Assembly: GCF_008642315.1 (NCBI RefSeq)
Contig: NZ_CP029192.1
Coordinates: 1,922,001 to 1,986,000 of the forward strand
DNA from: Streptomyces venezuelae
Lineage (GTDB): Bacteria; Actinomycetota; Actinomycetes; Streptomycetales; Streptomycetaceae
Direction of reading: 5' to 3'
DNA length: 64,000 nt
Part shown: positions 44,870 through 53,822 of the stretch, in pieces
How the letters are laid out: the number at the start of each line of letters is the position of its first letter
Numbering within the stretch: position 1 is the stretch's first letter
Notes under the pieces: generated by a model
What the model was told of the DNA's origin: nothing
The model's database searches: none
Seen by the model: only the letters and a program-made list of their open reading frames with translations
Translations under genes and position numbers: made by a program

Positions 44870-47560
44870 GTGACGACGCAGACCACGAAAACGAGAACGG
44901 ACCTGTCCCAGGCCGAACAGGCGTGCGCGGAGGGCGAATCGGCACTGGAGCGGGGCGACACGAGTGCCGCCGAGAACCTCTTCACGAGGGCGCTGCGGCT
45001 CGCGGGGGTCGGGGACGGCGGGGCGACCGAGGGCGATGGGCGGGGCGGCGATGGGTGGGGCCACGACGCCCAAGGCGACGCACACGCCGTGGACGCTGTG
45101 GACGCCGGGGGCCCTGAGCGCGGCATCGACGTCGGAAGTGACGCGTACGGCGTCGACGCGGGAGGCCCTGCGTGCGGCAGCCCCGGCACCGGAGGCCCCC
45201 CGCACGGCCCCGACACGTACGACCTCGGTACCGGTGGACCCACGGGCGTCCCCGCCGCCGAAAGCCACGCAGCCGACCGCAACGCGGGAACTCTCGTGCA
45301 CGGGCCCGACGCCGAAACCGACACAGACGGCCTCAACGCGGCGGCCCCTGTGCCCGGGCGCGACGTCGAGCGCGACGCGTACGGTCTTGGCGCCCGAGGC
45401 TCGACGGGCGGGTCCGACACCGACCGTGGCATGTACGGCCCCGGTGCCGGAAGCCCCACGCGTGGGCCCGCCACCGGAAACCCCGCGCACAGCCCCCTCC
45501 CCGAGGGTGCCGCGCGGGTCGTCGCGCGGGCGTGGACCGGGGTGGGGCGGGTGTGGCTCGCTCGGGGGGAGGGTGCGGGTGCCGAGGCCGAGTTCGCGCG
45601 GGCGCACGCGCTGCGGCCCTCGGCGGCGGGCCCCTTGCACTGGCTGGGCTGCGCCGCCGCGCACCGCGGCGACCTCGCGGCCGCGGAGCGCCACCTCACC
45701 GCCTCCCTCGCCTGCGCGGTCCCGCACGGCCGCAGCCTCGTCCAGCGCGCCTATGTGCACGCCCGCGCGGGCAACCCCGACTCCGCCCTCGGCGACCTGC
45801 GGGCCGCGGCGTCGGCCGGGCCCCTGGACGACGAGGCGCGCTGGCTGTTCGCCGTCCTCGCCGGGGGCTCCACGCGCGAGGTGGCTCTGCGGCTGCGCAG
45901 GGCTGCCCTCGCGGCACTCGGGGGCCACGACGGCGACGAGCTCCGGCGGCGGGCCGCTGCGCTCCTCGTCGCCGCGCGGGGGCTCGACCCAGGGAGCTGG
46001 TCCTCCTCACCGTTGTACGCCGTGGCTCTGGTGCGTGGCGGGTATCGGGCCGCCGCCGTAGCTCTGCTGGATGACGCCGTCCGGGACGATCCCTCCGATC
46101 ACCGGGTTACGCACACCCTTGCGGTGGGGCTTCTCAACTCAGGGGACGCGGGGAGCGGTTCGACTTGGGAGCGTTGTGTCGCCGCGTGGGCCGCGCTGCT
46201 GCACGACGCCGGTTTCTGGGCGCACGTCCTGGAATCCGCTTCCCGGCGGTACGGCGTCGGCGTCGAGCCCTCCCTCGTACCCGTGCTGCGCGCCGGGCTG
46301 CGCGAGGCGCTCGAACGGTGCTTGCCCGACGACGCGGGCACCCGTGTCGCCCTCGGGCCGCTGCTCCAGCGTGAGGCCGACGCGGCCAAGCTGCTCGCCG
46401 CCATCGGGGGCTTTCCGGCGGCGGGGGGCGGTGGAGCACCGCTGTTCTGCGGGCCCCTGCGCATCGCGGAGCTCGGCAGGTCGGCGGAGTTCGGCGCGTT
46501 CGCGGCCGCCTGGGAGCAATCCTTCGCGATCGCGCGGACGGCCTCAGCTTCAGCCTCAGTCGACGCGCGGGCGCAGTCCTTCGCGGCAGTCTCTGCCACC
46601 TCAGCCGAAGTCGAAGCCGAGACCGAAACCGGACCCGAAGCCGGAGCCGAAGCCGAAGCCGAAGCCGAAGCCGAAACAGCAACAGCAACAGCAACAGCAA
46701 CCCCCTCAGCCGCCTCCACCTCCCTCACCTACGCCTTCTCCGAACTCGGCTTCGCCCGGCTCCTCCTGGGACAGGACAAAGCGGTCGACGCCCTCGCCGC
46801 CCTCTCCGAGCTGCGCTGCCCAAGCTGTCGGGCTCGCGGCGGGCCGGGGGCCGGGGCCGTCTGCGAACCTGCGTGCGGGCGCTTCGACGAGCTGAATCCC
46901 GGGTATGCCGGAGTCCCCGACAAACACCTCCGTCTGTCACTCGACGCGCGCGGGCTCGCGCTGGAGGCGCGACTCAGTATGGGTCGGTCCGAAATGACGT
47001 CCGCGCGGCCCGACTTCGGCGCGGCGGCCGCGTACTGGCGTCGCGCCCTCGTGCACAGCAGGGAGATCGACCGGTACCGCGAGACGCAGACCGCCATCGT
47101 CGACATGGCGCTCGGCGCGGCGCGGGCGGCGCATCGCGACGGGCGGCTGAGCCTCGCCGTGTCGACGCTCGACGCGACGAGGTCGGTGATCGGCGCGAAC
47201 GAACGCGGGCGGCTCGAAGGGCAGTTGGCGCGCGTGCTCGCCGACCGCGGCATCTCCGTGGCCAACGACGCGGAGGCACTGCTCGACCGGCCCGCCGCCG
47301 ACCTGCGCCGCTCCGTGGCGTTCAACCCGCACCTGCTGCGGGCGCAGGTCAGCCTCGGCATCGTGCTGCGCGGGCTCGCCGCCGCCCGCTGGAGCTCCGG
47401 CAGCCTGTCGGGGGCACGCGACACCCTGCGCGAGGCCGTCGACCAACTCACCGCCGCCCTGGCGCTCTTCCCGGACGAACCCGACCTGGAGGAGCTGCGG
47501 GAAGCCGCCGTCGCGGACCTCGACCACGTCATGTGGCAGCCCGACGAGAGCGAGCAGTGA
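44870..47560 (+). CDS. TPR protein with low-complexity insertions
   Basis: The protein has 896 residues from a GTG behind GGGGGC. TPR-like helices start at once (AEQACAEGESALERGDTSAAENLFTRAL). They are interrupted by about 150 residues of Gly/Asp/Pro/Tyr-rich repeats (about 55-205) and resume (AWTGVGRVWLARGEGAGAEAEFARAHALRP). From about residue 430 the protein shares a module with the C-terminus of the next protein: IGGFP-x-GGG-x-LFCGP, LTYAFSELGFARL, then CPSC...CEPACGRFDELNPGYAG. A Glu/Ala then Thr/Ala repeat (about 580-612) splits this module. The stop codon overlaps the CHAT gene start (GTGA). I infer a scaffold for the CHAT protein. Confidence 0.75.
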   Translation: MTTQTTKTRTDLSQAEQACAEGESALERGDTSAAENLFTRALRLAGVGDGGATEGDGRGGDGWGHDAQGDAHAVDAVDAGGPERGIDVGSDAYGVDAGGPACGSPGTGGPPHGPDTYDLGTGGPTGVPAAESHAADRNAGTLVHGPDAETDTDGLNAAAPVPGRDVERDAYGLGARGSTGGSDTDRGMYGPGAGSPTRGPATGNPAHSPLPEGAARVVARAWTGVGRVWLARGEGAGAEAEFARAHALRPSAAGPLHWLGCAAAHRGDLAAAERHLTASLACAVPHGRSLVQRAYVHARAGNPDSALGDLRAAASAGPLDDEARWLFAVLAGGSTREVALRLRRAALAALGGHDGDELRRRAAALLVAARGLDPGSWSSSPLYAVALVRGGYRAAAVALLDDAVRDDPSDHRVTHTLAVGLLNSGDAGSGSTWERCVAAWAALLHDAGFWAHVLESASRRYGVGVEPSLVPVLRAGLREALERCLPDDAGTRVALGPLLQREADAAKLLAAIGGFPAAGGGGAPLFCGPLRIAELGRSAEFGAFAAAWEQSFAIARTASASASVDARAQSFAAVSATSAEVEAETETGPEAGAEAEAEAEAETATATATATPSAASTSLTYAFSELGFARLLLGQDKAVDALAALSELRCPSCRARGGPGAGAVCEPACGRFDELNPGYAGVPDKHLRLSLDARGLALEARLSMGRSEMTSARPDFGAAAAYWRRALVHSREIDRYRETQTAIVDMALGAARAAHRDGRLSLAVSTLDATRSVIGANERGRLEGQLARVLADRGISVANDAEALLDRPAADLRRSVAFNPHLLRAQVSLGIVLRGLAAARWSSGSLSGARDTLREAVDQLTAALALFPDEPDLEELREAAVADLDHVMWQPDESEQ
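45045..45500. repeat. Gly/Asp-coding degenerate repeats inside the TPR gene
   Basis: Around 450 bases encode recurring DAYG/DTYD/GGP/GTGG blocks, for example GSDAYGVDAGGPACG, GPDTYDLGTGGP and ERDAYGLGARG, at about 20-30 residue spacing. The peptide is predicted disordered and breaks the TPR array. It looks like a hypervariable insertion. Confidence 0.6.
46608..46701. repeat. GAAGCC and ACAGCA microsatellites in the TPR gene
   Basis: Units of GCCGAA (about nine imperfect copies) run into four copies of ACAGCA, coding Glu-Ala then Thr-Ala repeats. The ACA/GCA codons are rare in this genome, which argues for slippage-driven expansion rather than selection on codons. Confidence 0.75.
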
Positions 47561-50500
47561 CGCCCGTGCTCGGTTACGAGGAACTGCGCATCCGGGTCCG
47601 CCGTGTCGGCGCCTCCCGCTACCTGGTGACGGCGGGCGGGCCCGCGTGCGCGGCCGAGGTGATGGCGGTCGACGGGGAGCCCGAGGCGTTCCGGGAGCAG
47701 TGGGACCGGCTGATCGCGGCGGAGCTCGGGTACGCGCCGATGGGCGAGCAGCACACCGTGGCGCAGCTGCGGGCGCTCGGGCGCGGTGTCTTCCGGCTGC
47801 TGTTCGGCGACGCGGCGGAGGACGAGAGCAGGGCCGGGAGCGGAGGCGGAGCTGGGAGTGGGGGTAGGGGCGCGGACGGGTCCGGTGAGGACGCCGTAGG
47901 CGGGCGTATCGGGGCATGCGTCGACACCGCGCTCGGCCGCGCCCAGGGCATGCGTCCCGCGCGCGGGCTGCGGCTCCGCTTCGACCTGCCGCCCGAGCTG
48001 CGCGACCTCCCCCTGGAGTCGCTCTGCGCACCGCCCGGCAGCCCGCAGCAGTCGCTCGCCCTCAACCACGGGTACTCGCTGGCCCGTTCACTCGCCGGCG
48101 GCCCCCTGGGGCAGCGCCTGCCGGAGCCGGCGGACGAGCCGAGCGTGATCCGGCTTCTGGTGGTGTGCGCGTCGCCCCGTGGGCTCCCGCCGCTGCGGAT
48201 GGCCCCGGAGGTCGCCGCGATCCGCAACGACCTGCCCGAAGTGGCCGTCCAGACCGTGGTGGTGGAGCGGGCGACGCGCGCGAGCCTGGAGGACGCGCTG
48301 GGCGTCCACTCCGAACTGCCCACGGCTGTCCTAGTCATCGCGCACGGGACGTACGACCGGGAGATCGGCAAGGGCGTGGTGTCCCTGGAGACGGAGAACG
48401 GTGACGTCGACCGGGTGCCCGCGGATCTGCTCGCCGCGATCCTCCTGAAGGCGCAGCGCCTCAGGTTCGTCGCCCTCAACCTCTGTGCGGGTGCGGACAG
48501 TTCACACCTGGAACCCTTCTCCGGGCTCGCGCAGGCGCTGATCGGCGGGGGCGTGCCCGCCGTGGTGGCGATGCGGGGGCGGGTGAGCGACGTGTCGGCG
48601 GGTGCGTTCGGGCCCGAGCTGCTCAAGGGCATCGCGGCGAACAAGACCGTCGACGAGGCGGTGGCCGCCGCGCGGCTGCGGATCTCGCACCTGCCGGAGC
48701 ACACGGCGGTGGAGTGGGCGACCCCCGCGCTGTTCCTGCACGAGGGGTGCAGGCAGGGCTGGCTGTTCAAGGCGCGCGAGGTAAGGGACGACGAGTTCGG
48801 TGCGGGCGGCGCGGCCGTCGCGGATCCGCTGCGCGAGGGCGAGGACGCGCTGCGGACCTTCCAGAGCCCCGTCGGCCACGTCGGCTCCGCGGCGCTGATC
48901 GGCGCGGCACGCTTCCAGCGCGACCTGGGGAACTGGACACAGGTGCAGCGCATCCTGCGTACGCCGACGCAGAGTTACGCCGATGAGCGGCGCCGGATGC
49001 GGGCCGAGGCGGCGTTCGAACTGGCCTGGCCCGAGCTGGAGAAGCTGTGCGCGCTCCTCGCCGGGGAGCGGGACGCGTCGGGGGCACAGGCGCAGCTCGA
49101 CGTGGTGCGCGAGCTGCTGCCGGGACCGTTGCCCGGCGCGCTCGCGGCGGAGGTCGCCGGGCTGCGCAGGCTCGTCTCGCTCGTCGACGAGGCCCGCGCG
49201 GCGGAGGCGGGGGCGGACTGGGCCACGGCCATCGGGCGCTACGAGGAGGTGCTCGCCGTGCGGCCTGGCGGGCTGCGGGACGTCACGGAACGGCTTGCCG
49301 CGGCGCGCGACGAGCTGCATGTGGCGCGGGTCTGCGAGGCGGCGGAGCGGGCACGGCTCTCGGGTGACTGGAGCGCGGCGGCCGACGGCTACGCGGCCGT
49401 CCTCGCGCTCCGCCCCGGCCATGTCGTGGCCACGGCGTGGTCGTCCTATGTGGCGGGCCGGGCCGCGGAGTCGCGGGAGGACTGGCCCGCGGCCGAGGCG
49501 GCGTACGCGGTGTGCGCGGGCCTCGACGACGCGGCGGGGCGTTCGGCGTACGCGCGGGGGCGGGCCGCGGCGGAGGACGGGGAGTGGGCGGCGGCGCGGG
49601 ACGCCTTCGCGCAGGCGGGGCCCGACAGCCGGGCCTGGCAGGTGTACTGCGTCGGTCGTGCCGCGGACGCGGCGGGTGCGTGGGGCGCGGCGGAGGAGGC
49701 GTACGCGGCGGCGGACGGTTTCCTGGACAGCGGGGTACGTCTCCTGTTCGCACGGGGGCGCGGCGCGGCGGAGGCGGGCCGCCACGCCGAGGCGCTGACG
49801 GCCCTTTCCACGGCGGCCGCGCAGGGCTGGGACACCGAACCGTGGCTGAGCGGGCTGCGCCGCGGGGTCTACGAGGCGGCCCTGTCGGCGAGGGACTCCG
49901 GCGACTGGCCGGCCGTGCTCACCCATCTGTCCCCGCTCCCGCCCGACTACCACGCCACGCACCCGCTCAGGCGCTACGCGGAGGGCCGCCTCGCGGCAGC
50001 GGCGGACGAGTGGGCGTCGGCCGCGGAGGCGTTCGAGGAGTGTGTCGGGGGTGGGGGTCGGGATGTGGATGGGGATGAAGATGGGGATGGGGGTTGTGGG
50101 GGCGACGGGCAGCCCGGGGCCGACGCCGGTGCCGGTGCCGGGGCCGGGGAGCACGCGAACGCGCGGGGGCGGACACGGGAACCCGGCGGCAGGGCAGGCC
50201 GGGTGGCGGTCGGCGGGGCGGTCGGCGCCGCGGGGGACGTGCCCGGCGATGCCCGGGACCTCTGTGCGTACGCCCGCGGGCGGCTCTGTGAGATGCGGGG
50301 GCTGTGGGACGACGCGCTCGCGTTGTTCGCCGGGCTGCCGGGCGGGCTCGGGGACGTGTCCGACCGGGTGCTGTACGCGCGGGGGCGTGCCGCCGACGCA
50401 CGGGAGGAGTGGGACGGCGTCATCGACGGGTTCGGCCGGCTCCCCGACGGCTACGCGGACGGCGAGGTCGGCGTCCGGCGCCTCTACGCGCGCGCACGCG

Positions 50501-53466
50501 TCGCCGCCGATCGGCGCGGCGACTGGGCGGCTGTCCTCAGCCTCCTGACCGGCGTACCGGACGCGGCACGCGAGGGCGCGGTGGCCGCACTCCGCCGCAA
50601 GGCCGAGGGCCGCCGCGCGGAGGAGAACGACGACTGGCCCACGGCCTGCGCGATCTACGCCCGGGCGTTCCCCGGTGGCGTACCTCCCTCCCCCGAGGCG
50701 GCGCCCGGCACCGACCCCGATCCCGAAGCCGCCCCCCTCTACCACTACGCCCTCGCCCGCACCCACGAGCAGCGTGAGCGGTGGCAGGAAGCCGTGGACG
50801 GCTATCGGTCGGTCGGGGACGACTCGTGGGGCGATGTCGGGGTGCGGCTGCGCTATGTGCGGGCTCGGGTCGCCGAGGGGGCCGCAGAGGGCGGAGAGGG
50901 GTGGCAGGGCGTCGCCGAGGCCTATGAGGCGCTGGAGCGGGACGGCGTGGCGGGGGTGGACGTCGGCGCGCGGGGGCGGTACGCGCGCGTGCGGGCCGCC
51001 GAGGCGGAGGGTGACTGGGCCTGCGTGGCCGCCGAGGCCGACGCGCTCGGGGCGCATCGCGACGCGCCCGCCGTCGCCGCCTACGCGCGCGGCCGTCTCG
51101 CCGACGCCCACCAGGAGTGGCAGCGCGCCGCCGACGCGTTCCGGCAGTGCACGGGCCACCGGGACGCCGACGCCCATCTCGCCTACGCGGAGGGCAGGTT
51201 GCTGGAGGCGGACGGGCGGTGGAGCGCCGCCGTCGCCGCGTACGAGAAGGCGGGCGGCGTGCTCGACCGGGCCGACGTGCGGTGCCGCAGGCTGCGGCGG
51301 CTCATCGGGCTGCTCCCGTGGGCGGACGGGCTGACCGGCGCCCCGCTGGTCGCCGACCCCTTCGCCGTGCGGGACCAGGCCTTTCCCTATCTCGCCCTGC
51401 GTGACGCGGGGGTGGACCCCGGCGCCTCGATGGACGTCGTCAAGAACGCCTCGTACGCCCTCCTCGAACGCGGCACCATGTCCTGGCACGAGCGCGTCGC
51501 GCTGGAGCGGCTGCGGCTGCCGGGTCGGCGCCTCCAGCTGGACGCGCTGCTCTACCGCTGGCACTCCCCCGCCGCCCTGCGCGACGCCCTCTCCACGCTC
51601 TCGCCGGACGAGGGCCCCGGGCTTCTGGAAGCCTTGTGCGCACGCTCGCCGCAGGACGCGCCGCTGCTGCTGCTCCTCGCGCGGGACCGCGAGGCCGCCG
51701 CCGCCGAGTGGGAGCGGCGTCTGAAGGAGGCGCCCGGTGACATGGCGGTGGTGCACGGGCTCGCCGTGGCGCGGCTGTGGCAGGCGCAGGAGCTGGAGCA
51801 GAGCGGCGCGTGGGAACACGCGGTGCACGCCTGGGAGTCGGCGCTCGCGTACTGGGCGACGCTGCTCAGCGACGACGAGTACTGGGACGGCTGGCGGTCC
51901 GAGCGTGCGACCGCCTACGAACGCGATCTGACGCACGACGACATGGCGTCGCTGCGCTGGGAGCTCAGCCAGCACCTCTTCGGGCAGCTTTCGGCGTACG
52001 AGCAGCGCCACACCGAGCAGGACCGGCCCCAACAGGCCGACGCCTACCAGGCTCTGGCCGCACTGCTCGAGTCCGAGCTCGGTGGCGCGCGCGTCCTGAA
52101 GGACGTGGGCGGGCTGCCGTCCGTGCCGGGCTCCGGCGGCACGCTCGCGTGCGGGCCCCGGTATCTGCGGCTGCTGTGCCTGCACGAGCCGCTCGCCGAG
52201 CTCGCCGCCACGCTCGACGCCGCCGCCCAGCAGGGCAAGGACCCGGGCGAGTACGCCGTACGGGAACTGCGTTGGGCCTTCTCGGAGTTGGCGCGGAGCT
52301 TCGCCCTCTCCGAGGTGCGGAAGTTCGAGGCGGCGCTGCGCGCGCTGCCTGCCTTCCCCACCCTGACCACGCTGCCGGACGACTGCGCCGGGCCCGCCGG
52401 GCAGGCGGCGCACACCCAGGAGTGCGGCCCCTGCAAGGACTTCCTGCGGCGCAACCCCGCGTACGTACGCCTCCCGAGGCGCCACGCCCGGCTCCTCCAG
52501 GACGGCGTCGAGCTGGCCGTGCACGTCCGTCTCGCGCTCGCCAGGACGGCCCTGACACGCGGCGACGGCGGGCTCGACGAGGCCCTGGCCCACTGGGGCG
52601 AGCTGGTGAAGGTGTCCCGTAACGCCGGGATGCAGGCCCGCTCGAAGAAGGCGGTCGTGCGCACCGTGCTCGGCCGCGTCGAGGCGCTCGCCGACGAGGA
52701 GGGCGTGCAGCTCGGCGGCTGCCTCGACGAGGCCGTCACGCTCGTCGAGTCCGTGATCACCGCGCTGCATCCGCTCGACCGCGAGCTGATGAGTCAACTG
52801 AACGCCAAACTCTCGGCGTTGCTGTCCATGCGGGGCGTGTGGCGCGGCTACACCCGCACCAAGCACGGCATGCGATCCGACATGCACGGCGCGGAGACCG
52901 ACCTGCGCCGCGCCCTGGCCATCAATCCGGAGTCGAGCCACGCGCGCGACAACCTCGCCCGCGCCTTCGTGTTCACGCTCGACGAGCGGACGTACGAGGT
53001 GCCGGCCCGCCTGAAGCTGCTCCACGACGCGCTCGGCCTCCTCGACGTGGGCCTCGGGCAGGCGCTGACGCACCGGTACCGCGAGACGCTAGCCGAGGCG
53101 CTCGACGAGATGGAGAAGCTGCTCACCCGGCACCTCGGCGTCAAGGGCATGGGCGACCTGATCCGCAGCGACGGCCGGGAGCCGCCGCCCGACGAGACCG
53201 ATCTCGCCTCCTGGGCCGAGGAGTTGACGCGCCGGGCGGAACACGCCCTGCGCGACGGCGACATCCTGTGGGCGCTGCACCACCTGATCCGCGCCACCCG
53301 CGCGAATCCCACCGACAGCCGGATCAGACAGGCCCTGCTCGACGCGGTGAACCGCTGGCTCGCCGAACTCACCCGCGGAACTCCCGAAGCCAGGCCTCCT
53401 GAGAACCGAGACGACGAAGACGCCCAAGACGACGAAGAGAACGAAGCAGGAGGCAGCGTCGCGTGA
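47557..53466 (+). CDS. CHAT-protease protein with long helical-repeat region
   Basis: The 1969-residue protein starts at a GTG overlapping the previous stop. After an N-terminal domain, a CHAT (caspase-like) protease domain spans about 200-420. The catalytic His263 is in AVLVIAHGTYDRE and Cys310 in FVALNLCAGADS. From about 560 to 1260 come about thirteen repeats built on YARGR-x2-x-E-x3-EW-x2-A-x2-AF, a TPR/SEL1-like superhelix. The last 500 residues (WEHAVHAWESALAYWATLL onwards, VGGLP, ECGPCKDFLRRNPAY) share a module with the upstream TPR protein. A Gly/Asp insertion lies near 830-880. CHAT proteases in TPR-CHAT are activated by partners to cut specific proteins. The Hsp70 genes downstream suggest chaperone-gated activation. 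Confidence 0.85.
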   Translation: MTPVLGYEELRIRVRRVGASRYLVTAGGPACAAEVMAVDGEPEAFREQWDRLIAAELGYAPMGEQHTVAQLRALGRGVFRLLFGDAAEDESRAGSGGGAGSGGRGADGSGEDAVGGRIGACVDTALGRAQGMRPARGLRLRFDLPPELRDLPLESLCAPPGSPQQSLALNHGYSLARSLAGGPLGQRLPEPADEPSVIRLLVVCASPRGLPPLRMAPEVAAIRNDLPEVAVQTVVVERATRASLEDALGVHSELPTAVLVIAHGTYDREIGKGVVSLETENGDVDRVPADLLAAILLKAQRLRFVALNLCAGADSSHLEPFSGLAQALIGGGVPAVVAMRGRVSDVSAGAFGPELLKGIAANKTVDEAVAAARLRISHLPEHTAVEWATPALFLHEGCRQGWLFKAREVRDDEFGAGGAAVADPLREGEDALRTFQSPVGHVGSAALIGAARFQRDLGNWTQVQRILRTPTQSYADERRRMRAEAAFELAWPELEKLCALLAGERDASGAQAQLDVVRELLPGPLPGALAAEVAGLRRLVSLVDEARAAEAGADWATAIGRYEEVLAVRPGGLRDVTERLAAARDELHVARVCEAAERARLSGDWSAAADGYAAVLALRPGHVVATAWSSYVAGRAAESREDWPAAEAAYAVCAGLDDAAGRSAYARGRAAAEDGEWAAARDAFAQAGPDSRAWQVYCVGRAADAAGAWGAAEEAYAAADGFLDSGVRLLFARGRGAAEAGRHAEALTALSTAAAQGWDTEPWLSGLRRGVYEAALSARDSGDWPAVLTHLSPLPPDYHATHPLRRYAEGRLAAAADEWASAAEAFEECVGGGGRDVDGDEDGDGGCGGDGQPGADAGAGAGAGEHANARGRTREPGGRAGRVAVGGAVGAAGDVPGDARDLCAYARGRLCEMRGLWDDALALFAGLPGGLGDVSDRVLYARGRAADAREEWDGVIDGFGRLPDGYADGEVGVRRLYARARVAADRRGDWAAVLSLLTGVPDAAREGAVAALRRKAEGRRAEENDDWPTACAIYARAFPGGVPPSPEAAPGTDPDPEAAPLYHYALARTHEQRERWQEAVDGYRSVGDDSWGDVGVRLRYVRARVAEGAAEGGEGWQGVAEAYEALERDGVAGVDVGARGRYARVRAAEAEGDWACVAAEADALGAHRDAPAVAAYARGRLADAHQEWQRAADAFRQCTGHRDADAHLAYAEGRLLEADGRWSAAVAAYEKAGGVLDRADVRCRRLRRLIGLLPWADGLTGAPLVADPFAVRDQAFPYLALRDAGVDPGASMDVVKNASYALLERGTMSWHERVALERLRLPGRRLQLDALLYRWHSPAALRDALSTLSPDEGPGLLEALCARSPQDAPLLLLLARDREAAAAEWERRLKEAPGDMAVVHGLAVARLWQAQELEQSGAWEHAVHAWESALAYWATLLSDDEYWDGWRSERATAYERDLTHDDMASLRWELSQHLFGQLSAYEQRHTEQDRPQQADAYQALAALLESELGGARVLKDVGGLPSVPGSGGTLACGPRYLRLLCLHEPLAELAATLDAAAQQGKDPGEYAVRELRWAFSELARSFALSEVRKFEAALRALPAFPTLTTLPDDCAGPAGQAAHTQECGPCKDFLRRNPAYVRLPRRHARLLQDGVELAVHVRLALARTALTRGDGGLDEALAHWGELVKVSRNAGMQARSKKAVVRTVLGRVEALADEEGVQLGGCLDEAVTLVESVITALHPLDRELMSQLNAKLSALLSMRGVWRGYTRTKHGMRSDMHGAETDLRRALAINPESSHARDNLARAFVFTLDERTYEVPARLKLLHDALGLLDVGLGQALTHRYRETLAEALDEMEKLLTRHLGVKGMGDLIRSDGREPPPDETDLASWAEELTRRAEHALRDGDILWALHHLIRATRANPTDSRIRQALLDAVNRWLAELTRGTPEARPPENRDDEDAQDDEENEAGGSVA
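50044..50103. repeat. G-rich minisatellite (GGGGATG units) in the CHAT gene
   Basis: Sixty bases of repeated GGGG/GGGAT runs (units near GGGGATG and GTGGGGG) code for a GGGGRDVDGDEDGDGG insertion between helical repeats. On the coding strand the many G4 runs could fold as a G-quadruplex. Confidence 0.65.
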
Positions 53467-53822
53467 TCAAGGACCCTTCCGCGAACGGGACAGGACCGTC
53501 GAACCTCTCCCCCTACGAGCTGCTCGCCCCGGCCGGCGTCACCCCCTGGACGTCGCACAAGGACATGCAGGACGTGTCCTTCGAGCTGCTCGCCCGGCAT
53601 CTGATGACGCCGGTCACCCAGGAGGCGTGGGACGAGCTGCGCAGCGTACGCCGCAGGCTCCTCGTCGACCTGATGCTCTACGACGTCGACCTCACCGCCG
53701 AACTCCCGGTGGCCGTCGAGGACATCGACCGCGCGCTCGCCGCGGAACCGGACCCGCCGCGGAGCGGCACCGCGGTCCGTCCGGACGACACCCTCATCGA
53801 CCTGATCCGGTTCGATGTCTGA
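53463..53822 (+). CDS. Small J-domain-like protein without HPD
   Basis: The 119-residue protein is translated from a GTG overlapping the CHAT stop. Its core starts LSPYELLAPAGVTPWTS, like the first helix of J-domains (xPYE-[VL]-L-G-V). The expected His-Pro-Asp position reads RHLMTP, and helix III is matched by DELRSVRRRLLVDLMLYD. The tail is acidic and ends LIDLIRFDV. The similarity is weak and the HPD loop is absent, so this may be a J-like adaptor that binds without stimulating Hsp70 in the classical way. Its place directly before GrpE-like and Hsp70 genes supports the idea. Confidence 0.5.
   Translation: MIKDPSANGTGPSNLSPYELLAPAGVTPWTSHKDMQDVSFELLARHLMTPVTQEAWDELRSVRRRLLVDLMLYDVDLTAELPVAVEDIDRALAAEPDPPRSGTAVRPDDTLIDLIRFDV

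Noticed and set aside
50044..50103. The G-rich array as a recombination or CRISPR-like element
   Set aside because: Units are short, imperfect and in frame within a gene, with no spacer structure. It is best read as a coding minisatellite.
48502..53073. A 1523-residue minus-strand frame over the CHAT gene
   Set aside because: It has an Arg/Pro/Gly/His/Val composition with no domains. The plus strand has CHAT, repeats and exact coupling to both neighbours.
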